From Pseudoselenomonas ruminantium (GTDB lineage: Bacteria; Bacillota; Negativicutes; Selenomonadales; Selenomonadaceae), in NCBI GenBank assembly GCA_002448495.1, contig DJYL01000079.1, positions 3,169 to 16,445 of the forward strand: 13,277 bases of DNA, written 5' to 3'. Under the pieces are notes generated by a model that made no database searches, was not told the origin of the DNA, and worked only from the letters and a program-made list of their open reading frames with translations. The stretch's first letter is position 1. Each line of letters starts with the position of its first letter. A program made the translations under genes and the position numbers. Positions 6,173-12,593 of the stretch are shown here, piece after piece.

Positions 6173-7492
6173 ATGCCGCAAGTCGAGAAGCATGCACATG
6201 ATTTGGAGAAACTGTTGGATGAAGCCAGCAAAATCGTTCCAACGGCAAAACTTTATCAGCGTCCCCAAATCGAATGGTCAGAAGATTATCGCGTGACTAT
6301 TTGGGGAGAATATCATTGCGGGGATAATAAAATTATTGTTAGCCGCATACTGGATACCAAAAAAATTTCACATAAAGCATTATTGCAACTCATCTGCCAT
6401 GAGTTATCACACCAAGATTATGCCGATGAGGAAGAAAATATTGATGCCGTCAGTAATTTTTCTGACATGTCAATTCTAGACAGGGAAATAGATGCACTGC
6501 TCGAGTCTGGTATTGATGCGAAGATATATCCAAATCATACACCAATATTAGTAGGTGATAAAGTGCTGTTTTGTTATGTTCCATTTGATTCTTTTATAAA
6601 TGGACATATTGATTTTAGTGATTATGGAAGATACGTTTATATTTTATCTTCATGTCCTAAAGGTGAAGAAAGCCAAATTACCCAAAAGCAGACATTTCCA
6701 TTCGCCATATTGATTACACATACTTCGGGAGAGTATTACATTGCCGGTTGGATAAGAAATTGTATTTATTATTCTCGATTTCAGAAAATTCGGCATAAAA
6801 AATTTGGTCTCTACGACTTCGACTATAATTTACAATCTTCTTGCGTGGATGTTGATCTAATACCTCAAGGAAGTTTAATAAACTTCCCAAATCTGACACA
6901 GAAGATGGAGTCCGCATTAAAACAAGTGAGAAAAAATGGGGTTGCTATTTTTGAACATACGCATGAAATAACAAAGGATTGTCTTAGCGGTATAGCAACA
7001 TATCCTTATGATATATATCGTACTGGTATTTATTCAGGTTCTATTCACGATAAGGATCCAATTATTTCTCAAAATGTAACAGATATTATAAACAAAGCAT
7101 ACGATATATCTGTGATACGTCCATATCGCGGACTATGCCTAGCCAACAAGGCCGTTTCTATAGAACGAAATTACGAAACATTGATGACGCAAGGATTTGC
7201 CCTGCACATGGCAGGCTATTTGGATGAGTCCTTAGCAGTGTATCGAGAGGCAATGTCTTTTGACATAGAAAAAGTAGAGCCCTATATCTACGCGCTTCGA
7301 ATATTATGTATGATGGATCGCAAAGAGGAGGCAATGTTGTATGCCTCACTTATTCATGTTGATTGGAGTTTGAAGGAACTGAAAATAGATGAAACCATTC
7401 GCAATATTTATGATGTCTGCATGAAACAGCTTCGCATAGAGCCTTTACCGGAGATTTATGAATTTACACTGGAATCGGAGGGAGAAGCATGA
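6173..7492 (+). CDS. HExxH putative metallopeptidase with central module and TPR tail
   Basis: A 439-residue cytosolic-looking protein with no signal peptide or membrane segment. Residues 33-85 resemble SprT/M48-like zincins: YRVTIWGEYH, NKIIVSRILD, then LLQLICHELSHQDYADEEE with H76, E77 and H80 as HExxH; the third metal ligand is not obvious. Residues about 130-240 form a separate module with YGRYVYILSS, YYIAGWIRNCIYYSRFQ and VDLIPQGSLINFP. The GWxxNxxxYxxxQ-like core recalls a domain found beside HNH nucleases and TPRs in uncharacterised proteins. Residues about 331-400 form at least one TPR pair (ETLMTQGFALHMAGYLDESL). Proteolysis of a host or phage protein is plausible but unproven. AAAGGG at 6158-6163 serves the ATG at 6173. 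The last codons overlap the next gene by 4 nt (ATGA), indicating translational coupling. Confidence 0.75.
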   Translation: MPQVEKHAHDLEKLLDEASKIVPTAKLYQRPQIEWSEDYRVTIWGEYHCGDNKIIVSRILDTKKISHKALLQLICHELSHQDYADEEENIDAVSNFSDMSILDREIDALLESGIDAKIYPNHTPILVGDKVLFCYVPFDSFINGHIDFSDYGRYVYILSSCPKGEESQITQKQTFPFAILITHTSGEYYIAGWIRNCIYYSRFQKIRHKKFGLYDFDYNLQSSCVDVDLIPQGSLINFPNLTQKMESALKQVRKNGVAIFEHTHEITKDCLSGIATYPYDIYRTGIYSGSIHDKDPIISQNVTDIINKAYDISVIRPYRGLCLANKAVSIERNYETLMTQGFALHMAGYLDESLAVYREAMSFDIEKVEPYIYALRILCMMDRKEEAMLYASLIHVDWSLKELKIDETIRNIYDVCMKQLRIEPLPEIYEFTLESEGEA

Positions 7493-9801
7493 AATGGAAT
7501 GACATCACAAAAGAAGATGTCTTGGAGGCAATCCGACGCTTTGTCACCTATCCACCAGAACATCCAAAATCAAAATTCACTTTTTTGATTTATAACGAAA
7601 AAAAACTGCCAGCCAAACACATACGCGGCATGGCATATGAGGTTCATTTTAAACAGAAGGCACATAAAAGCGATTTTAGCGGAGGGAAAGAAACAGTATA
7701 TTTCTTCCTTCGTTTAGGATTTGAAGTCGAGTTTAGGGGCGAACGTCTAACACCCGATCAAACTGTTCCTTCTGAACGAAAAAAAGAAGAACATTCTCAT
7801 AGCCCAGCACCGATTGTAACAAAAAAGTTTAATTTTAAATTGAACTCCGTGAAAAAAGTAGAAGACAAGACGAATGTGCCCTTGTCTGCTTGTCAAAGCA
7901 CTCCCTCAAATATCGCCTCATCGCAACAGAGAAAGTATCATATTCCGCAAAAGGGAGTTACTGAGCAAAAAAATGCCATGCAGCGATTGCTAAACAGAAT
8001 GTTTGATGGCGATGTTGTATGTGAGAAGAAATTTGCATGGATGGTAACACCAACTGATTTTGATGAGTTGTACCAAAAATTATTTGATGTGCTTTATGGA
8101 TATCGTGGGCATAAAGAGTTTGCTAAGAAAAACAGAACCTTATCCTGTGACTATGTCATAGAAAGTCAAAAACTGATTATAGAGTACGATGAGAGACAGC
8201 ATTTTTCAGAGGCTCGAAAAAAGTCATTTTCAGCATATATGGACATTCCGGTATACTACAATCGGGATGCATGGATAGTGGCCTGTGATAATATAAAAGC
8301 AAGAGATAACCAACCTATAGATCGCGATGAGGGGCGGGCATACTATGACAGCGTTCGGGACATAGAGGCGTACAAAAATGGCTATCGCCTCATTCGAATT
8401 ATGCACGGAATGATTGACTTCGAGCAGGAAGATGCCGAGGTTGAGTTACGGAGGATACTGAATGTGACGCATAAAGTAAACATGAAAGTGGGATTGTATT
8501 TACAAACGGACAGTTATAAAAACGAATCGGACTTTGAGGAGGCAATGGATAAAGTAAAATCTACGGATATTGATATTCTTGTGTTTCCGGAAGTGGCCTG
8601 GTTTCCTTTTGAAAACTTCAAAATCTGCGATATTGAGAACGAGTCTTATATAAATACCATTACGCAGAGAGTAATGGATTTTAGCAAAAAAATTGGTCGT
8701 GCTGTTGTTATGTGCACACTTGATTCGCAAGATACCATTTTTAGCATATATGCAAATGCTTTTGCATCAGAATACGATAGTGATACAGTTTCTCATATAT
8801 ACGTAAAACATACTGCTACGGAACATTCAGCCTTTGAATTTCATAACTATCACAAAAAAATGAAAGATTTTTTTGAGCCAATTCGTTACAAGGGCTATAA
8901 AATTGGTCTGACGATTTGTTACGATTGCAACCATTCTATGTTCAGCAGAATGTATGGCCTGCAAAATGTTGACCTTATCATTAACAGCACAGGAGGAAAT
9001 GTCCGATATGAACAGTGGAGGAAATATAACAAGGTTCGTGCTATCGAAAATCACTGCTATACGTTGGTGACTATGGGGCGAGATGATATTCGAGACAACA
9101 ATTATGTTTTCGGTTTTAATCGAGAGGGCGGTGAACTTTCCTATTATGCCTTACATGATACCGTTCAATCGTCCAACGTCCCCGGAACGGTTTATGTTTA
9201 TGACTTGGCGCAAGATACGGGCATTGGCGATACAGACACTCGTCTGAATCAGAAGGAAACAGAGTGCCAATACCAGTTGATACGCATTCCTGTGGGAAAA
9301 AGTGAGAAATTGCTTCGTGAATCGAAACGGCTTAGGGAACATCTATACATCAAGTCCTATGAAGATATGAATTTAGTCATCGTCGTTGCCGACAATCAAA
9401 ATATTCTATTGCCGGAAAACCATCTTCCTTTACTGTATGACACAACGCTAAAAGCATATCGCGATAAACGATATCTCATCTTGTGTCGCTATGACAATCT
9501 TGATGAAACATTTTACAAAGAAAAGTTGTCCGTTCTTTTGAAGGTTCGAGCGATGGAAAACTATTGTGCCGTTATTTTGGAATCGCCGAATCACATGAAT
9601 TGCTTTCAAACAGCGCAAACACGAAACTCTCAGGCAGTAAAAGCTGTAGATGGATTTTATGGACTTGACACGAACCGCATGAAAGGGCCGGAAGTAATTT
9701 GGAGGGATACGATAGGAATGAAGGGAAGTTGGCGCAAAAATCTGGAATGGCTCATTGGTGAGATGGGTTATCTCAAAAGAAAACAATGTGATAGGATTTG
9801 A
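7489..9801 (+). CDS. ScoMcrA-like head + VSR/DUF559-like nuclease-type domain + nitrilase fusion
   Basis: A 770-residue multidomain protein. Residues 1-85 match the ScoMcrA-like N-terminal head (MKWNDITKEDVLEAIRRF, LPAKHIRGMAY, DFSGGKETVYFFLRLGFEVEF), seen on McrA-type nucleases. A low-complexity linker spans about 88-158. Residues 160-325 form a nuclease-type domain with D221, then LIIEYDERQHF (E232, D234, H238), comparable to the ExDGxxH of VSR/DUF559 proteins, and a conserved-looking DRDEGRAYYDSVRD. Residues 331-600 form a carbon-nitrogen hydrolase (nitrilase) domain: E368 in VFPE, K456/K457 in YHKKMK, and C477 in KIGLTICYDCNH, matching the Glu-Lys-Cys triad, followed by RAIEN at 517-521. 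The rest looks like a decayed second copy. Translation is coupled to the upstream gene by ATGA overlap, with GGAGGGA at 7476-7482. Likely the sensing/effector core of the system. Domain calls are good; biochemical function unknown. Confidence 0.82.
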   Translation: MKWNDITKEDVLEAIRRFVTYPPEHPKSKFTFLIYNEKKLPAKHIRGMAYEVHFKQKAHKSDFSGGKETVYFFLRLGFEVEFRGERLTPDQTVPSERKKEEHSHSPAPIVTKKFNFKLNSVKKVEDKTNVPLSACQSTPSNIASSQQRKYHIPQKGVTEQKNAMQRLLNRMFDGDVVCEKKFAWMVTPTDFDELYQKLFDVLYGYRGHKEFAKKNRTLSCDYVIESQKLIIEYDERQHFSEARKKSFSAYMDIPVYYNRDAWIVACDNIKARDNQPIDRDEGRAYYDSVRDIEAYKNGYRLIRIMHGMIDFEQEDAEVELRRILNVTHKVNMKVGLYLQTDSYKNESDFEEAMDKVKSTDIDILVFPEVAWFPFENFKICDIENESYINTITQRVMDFSKKIGRAVVMCTLDSQDTIFSIYANAFASEYDSDTVSHIYVKHTATEHSAFEFHNYHKKMKDFFEPIRYKGYKIGLTICYDCNHSMFSRMYGLQNVDLIINSTGGNVRYEQWRKYNKVRAIENHCYTLVTMGRDDIRDNNYVFGFNREGGELSYYALHDTVQSSNVPGTVYVYDLAQDTGIGDTDTRLNQKETECQYQLIRIPVGKSEKLLRESKRLREHLYIKSYEDMNLVIVVADNQNILLPENHLPLLYDTTLKAYRDKRYLILCRYDNLDETFYKEKLSVLLKVRAMENYCAVILESPNHMNCFQTAQTRNSQAVKAVDGFYGLDTNRMKGPEVIWRDTIGMKGSWRKNLEWLIGEMGYLKRKQCDRI

Positions 9802-9855
9802 GTTAATAGAGTCATAGAATATTTGTTTGGAATCGATGGTGAGAGGTGGTTCATA

Positions 9856-10359
9856 ATGGGAACTGGCTACGCATTGCATTGCCCGGAGTGCAATTATTGG
9901 ACAAGTTTTCTCCTGGGTATCGGATTTGCCTATCCTCTGGTATATGCAGAGACACAGGAAAAAGGTAAACATGGTGAATTGGGCGAAGATATCAAAGAAT
10001 TCTTCGCCGAACACCCGGATGGTGTGATAGACCCTGTGCCCGCAATTTTCTATTGCGAAAATTGCAAACGCTACGATGCAGCGCCTTCGCTGAAAATGTA
10101 TATGCCAGATGAAACAAAATTACCGAGGGAAAAGCCTGATGGTGCATGGTCAGTTGCCATGCCATTTCACGGGACAGACTATGTTTTCCCCGGAGGATTC
10201 GAAGACAATTTCATATTCTATAAGGAACACATGCATAGCTGTGAAAGATGCGGAGGAAAAATGAAATTTATTGCAAATGAGAACGATATTGAGAAATTGA
10301 AGTGCCCAAATTGCAAAGACCAATTTTTAGATGTCGAAGAATATATGAATTGGGATTAG
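9856..10359 (+). CDS. Double zinc-ribbon protein of unknown function
   Basis: A 167-residue protein with four CxxC pairs: HCPEC near residue 8, FYCENC near 65, CERCGG and KCPNC near the C-terminus. They probably make two structural zinc ribbons. The opening MGTGYALHCPECNYWTSF followed by LGIGFAYP is typical of a family of small uncharacterised Bacillota proteins. I choose the ATG at 9856 because GAGAGGTGG (9841-9849) lies at the right distance; an in-frame TTG at 9823 would add 11 residues without a better ribosome-binding site. It follows the fusion gene by 54 nt on the same strand and no convincing promoter is visible between them, so it may be co-transcribed, but related proteins also occur away from such islands. 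No catalytic residues are recognised; function unknown. Confidence 0.75.
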   Translation: MGTGYALHCPECNYWTSFLLGIGFAYPLVYAETQEKGKHGELGEDIKEFFAEHPDGVIDPVPAIFYCENCKRYDAAPSLKMYMPDETKLPREKPDGAWSVAMPFHGTDYVFPGGFEDNFIFYKEHMHSCERCGGKMKFIANENDIEKLKCPNCKDQFLDVEEYMNWD

Positions 10360-10379
10360 GGGGGGCAAAATCCCCACCG

Positions 10380-10409
10380 AGGGGGGGCAAATGCACCCCC
10401 TTCTCTTTT
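10380..10409 (+). terminator. G/C hairpin with T-rich tail, probable operon terminator
   Basis: A followed by seven G and C (10380-10388) pairs with GCACCCCCT (10393-10401) around the loop AAAT with one G-A mismatch. TCTCTTTT follows (to 10409). A smaller GGGG/CCCC hairpin lies just upstream at 10362-10375. Together they could end transcription of the operon. No coding sequence is seen between 10360 and the direct repeat at 10450. Confidence 0.5.
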
Positions 10410-10449
10410 CCTCAAAGCCTTGTCCCGTACGGCTTCAGAGGCATACTTG

Positions 10450-10515
10450 CTTAACGATAGGCAGGGGGGTGCAAGGGGGTTCATCGTTAATCGAGTATAG
10501 GGGGTGCATCGTTAT
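10450..10515 (+). repeat. G-rich 66-bp direct repeat, right copy
   Basis: Same orientation and almost the same sequence as 2780-2844 (one inserted T, one G-to-T change), with the same internal inverted repeat TTAACGAT/ATCGTTAA and a third ATCGTTA at the right end. It is followed by a different part of a serine recombinase gene (from about 10530) than the left copy. Confidence 0.93.
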
Positions 10516-10529
10516 TTTGTATCATTTTG

Positions 10530-10646
10530 ATTGGTAAAGGGGAGCTTTTGATAACCATCATGTCCAGCTTGGCGCAGGAGGAAAGCCGGAGCATATCAGA
10601 AAACACTACATGGGGGCAGAGAAAGCGGTTTGCTGACGGTAAGGTT
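10530..10646 (+). pseudogene. Serine recombinase fragment: end of catalytic domain
   Basis: About 39 codons reading GKGELLITIMSSLAQEESRSI, then SENTTWGQRKRFADGKV. This is the end of the resolvase catalytic domain and the long helix leading to the recombinase domain in large serine recombinases. Everything before it, including the catalytic serine, is replaced by the G-rich repeat and a 14-bp AT-rich stretch. Everything after it is replaced, in frame, by HsdR-type sequence. The frame can start at a TTG (10527) without a good ribosome-binding site. It supplies a region missing from the recombinase at 2846-3781, but the two fragments do not join exactly: roughly the YKQFLGY segment found between them in complete proteins is absent from both. 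Confidence 0.8.
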
Positions 10647-10930
10647 GTGGTCGATATCTATGTGGGAATTGCTTCGGCCTTAAAACAGGCTATGAATGAT
10701 TATACTGCACGGGATAAGAAAAATTATGGAGATACGGATATTGCCAAGGTTGCTTATCCGAAGTTTTTGGAAAAACTGTCTGTTTGCCGGGATTTGTTCT
10801 ATGGCTATGATTACAGCAAATTTGCTGCTGGTTCAGATTTACAACGGGCGAAAACGATAACGGGGGCGGTGAACTTCATCGTTGACCGGGGAAAGGACAA
10901 GGAAAAAGACACGTTTCTGCGTAAAGACGC
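10647..10930 (+). pseudogene. hsdR: C-terminal fragment of type I restriction subunit HsdR
   Basis: In frame with the recombinase fragment, about 94 residues match the helical C-terminal region of HsdR: IASALKQAMNDYTARDKKNYGD, PKFLEKLSVCRDLFYGYDYSKF, AAGSDLQRAKTITGAVNFIVDRG and KEKDTFLRKDA. The nuclease, helicase and translocase domains are missing, and so is the last helix. The similarity stops exactly where the inverted repeat at 10929 begins; the remaining codons to the stop at 10992-10994 encode the hairpin. This is a relic of a lost type I restriction-modification locus and shows that the site held other defence genes. Confidence 0.75.
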
Positions 10931-10972
10931 CCGCGAGACTGGTAATATTTTCTCTTCACCAGTCTCGCGGGC
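10929..10972. terminator. Perfect 15-bp inverted repeat between convergent genes
   Basis: GCCCGCGAGACTGGT (10929-10943) and ACCAGTCTCGCGGGC (10958-10972) are perfect complements around a 14-nt loop. The hairpin lies 29 nt beyond the stop of the minus-strand acyl-CoA ligase and most likely terminates it. The T tract on the minus strand (GTCTTTA) is weak, so termination strength is uncertain. It also marks the right limit of the HsdR relic. Confidence 0.65.
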
Positions 10973-11000
10973 TTACTTAGTGCGGGTTGATTAATTTACG

Positions 11001-12491
11001 TTATTTCTTTTTATTCTTCTGGAATTCCTCTAAGATCATGCGTTTGGCAATTTTGCCTGTAGAGGTACGCGGGAGTTTATCCATTTTGTGGAATTCGCGG
11101 GGGATTTTGTAGAGGGCGAGGTTGGCTTGCAGGAATTTTTTGAGTTCGCGTACGTTGATGTCCTTACCGTCATGGGTGCTGTAGAAGCAGGCACCGGCCT
11201 GACCGCGCAGTTTGTCCTCGATGCCGATGACGGCGGCTTCGAAGATGCCGGGGAACTGGTAAACGAGTTCTTCGACTTCGCGGGGATAGATGTTTTCACC
11301 CATGCTGATGATCATATCCTTGATGCGGTCGACGATGTAGATATAGCCTTCTTCGTCCGCACGCGCCACGTCACCGGTGTGGAACCAGCCGCCGCGCATG
11401 GCGTCTTGGGTTACATCCGGGAGGTTCCAATAGCCGAGCATGATGTTTTCGCCTTTGACGATGAGTTCGCCGGCTTCGCCCTGCGGAACTTCCTTGCCTT
11501 CGCCGTCAATGAGTTTCCAGGTGATGCCTGGCACGATCTTGCCGCAGGAGCCGACAATCGGCTTCTCCGGCGGGTTCATGGTGACAACCGGGCTGGTTTC
11601 CGAGAGGCCATAGCCTTCGCAGATATCCACGCCGAATTTCTTGATGAAGTCCTGCTGAATCTGCAGGGGCAGGGTGGTGCCGCCACTGACCACGAGACGC
11701 AGGGTCTTCATATCTTCGGTGCTGGCCAGCTTCGTGAGCAGGCTGCAGATGGACGGCACGATGTAGAGGTCGGTGACCTTTTCCTCGCGAATGACGGCAA
11801 TGGTTTCCTTCGGTGTGAAGGAGTCTAAGATGACCACTTCAGCGCCGCAGAAGAAGGAATAAAGCACGGAGCAGGTCCAGCCAAAGGCATGGTACATGGG
11901 CAGGACGCAGAGTACGTTGTGTTCCGGCTTACAGCCCATACCGTTATCCCGCATCTGTTCGCAGTTAGCCACGAGATTGCGGTGGGAGAGTACGGCGCCT
12001 TTGGGGTTGCCCGTGGTGCCGGAGGTGTAGATGGTAGCACAGGGCTTATGCTCGTCAAAATCTGCGTTCAGTGCCGGAGCTTCGGCAAGGCCTTTCTTGG
12101 GCTTGCCCATGGTTTTGATATCGTATTGGGTGACCTTCAAATCACAGCGCAGGGCAGCCAGTGCATCCACCAGGTTCAAGGGCTGGTAGGTTAAGAGCAC
12201 GCGAATACCAGAGTCCTTGATGATGTAGGCGATTTCGCGGTTGCTGAGCTGGAAGTTGATGGGTACGGCAATGGCACCTAAAGAAGTGGCGCCCATATAG
12301 GCAAAGACGAAGTCGGCGCTGTTGCGGGAGAAGATACCCACGCGGTCGCCTTCGCGCACGCCGGCATCATAGAGACGGTTACGGCAGTTTTTTAAAGCCT
12401 CCTGGGCTTCTTTATAGGTAAAGCGGCGCTCATGGTCCACAATGGCCATAGCCTCAGGTTTTCCCTGCATAATCAAGTCATGAACAAACAT
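11001..12491 (-). CDS. AMP-forming acyl-CoA ligase (long-chain fatty acid-CoA ligase family)
   Basis: A 496-residue ANL-superfamily enzyme that activates a carboxylic acid with ATP to the acyl-adenylate and then to the CoA thioester. Core motifs are all present: the P-loop YTSGTTGNPKG at 155-165, YGLSETSP at 294-301, GWFHTGD with D374 at 368-374, DRIKDMIISMGENIYPREVE at 388-407 with the hinge region, and PRTSTGKIAKR at 474-484 with catalytic lysine K480. There is no signal peptide or membrane segment, so it is cytosolic. Motif spacing fits medium/long-chain fatty acyl-CoA synthetases, but chain-length preference cannot be read from sequence. GAAAGAGGT (12498-12506) precedes the ATG. It has its own promoter and follows the alcohol dehydrogenase gene by about 100 nt on the same strand. 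It looks like core-genome content outside the island. Confidence 0.92.
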   Translation of the reverse strand: MFVHDLIMQGKPEAMAIVDHERRFTYKEAQEALKNCRNRLYDAGVREGDRVGIFSRNSADFVFAYMGATSLGAIAVPINFQLSNREIAYIIKDSGIRVLLTYQPLNLVDALAALRCDLKVTQYDIKTMGKPKKGLAEAPALNADFDEHKPCATIYTSGTTGNPKGAVLSHRNLVANCEQMRDNGMGCKPEHNVLCVLPMYHAFGWTCSVLYSFFCGAEVVILDSFTPKETIAVIREEKVTDLYIVPSICSLLTKLASTEDMKTLRLVVSGGTTLPLQIQQDFIKKFGVDICEGYGLSETSPVVTMNPPEKPIVGSCGKIVPGITWKLIDGEGKEVPQGEAGELIVKGENIMLGYWNLPDVTQDAMRGGWFHTGDVARADEEGYIYIVDRIKDMIISMGENIYPREVEELVYQFPGIFEAAVIGIEDKLRGQAGACFYSTHDGKDINVRELKKFLQANLALYKIPREFHKMDKLPRTSTGKIAKRMILEEFQKNKKK

Positions 12492-12543
12492 GATATTACC
12501 TCTTTCTTTTTCTAAACCACATTGATTAGCTCATACAAGATAA

Positions 12544-12572
12544 ATTTTATACCAGGTCATAAAAAATGTAAA
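12544..12572 (-). promoter_or_regulatory. Promoter of the acyl-CoA ligase gene
   Basis: On the minus strand, TTTACA (12572-12567) and TAAAAT (12549-12544) are separated by 17 bp, predicting a start near 12537 and a leader of about 45 nt. An alternative -10 hexamer (TATAAA) overlaps two bases upstream. No terminator for the alcohol dehydrogenase is evident between its stop and this promoter, so some read-through is possible. Confidence 0.6.
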
Positions 12573-12593
12573 GAGATTTCGTGTAAGGGCGGT

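Larger units (their letters stand above)
2780..10515. mobile_element. Repeat-bracketed accessory island carrying the candidate defence operon
   Basis: The two near-identical direct repeats bracket a truncated recombinase, the AT-rich operon of four genes and a zinc-ribbon gene. The wider zone (1307-10930) also contains a dead recombinase, a recombinase catalytic fragment and an HsdR fragment, while both outer flanks are ordinary metabolism. I infer a horizontally acquired insertion site reused several times. I cannot identify an intact mobility gene in the window, so the mechanism and true ends are inference. Confidence 0.55.

Noticed and set aside
9798..9820. Promoter (TTGAGT / TAGAAT) for the zinc-ribbon gene
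   Set aside because: The spacing is only 11 bp, too short for a sigma-A promoter.
9823..9855. TTG start for the zinc-ribbon gene
   Set aside because: The ATG at 9856 has GAGAGGTGG in front and begins with the family-like MGTGY; the extra 11 residues match nothing.
2780..10515. G-rich repeats as part of a CRISPR array
   Set aside because: Only two copies 7.7 kb apart, with no regularly spaced spacers and no cas genes.
11088..11828. Long plus-strand open frame of 246 codons
   Set aside because: It lies entirely antisense to the acyl-CoA ligase, whose motifs are unambiguous; the translation has no recognisable domain and reflects GC-biased third positions.
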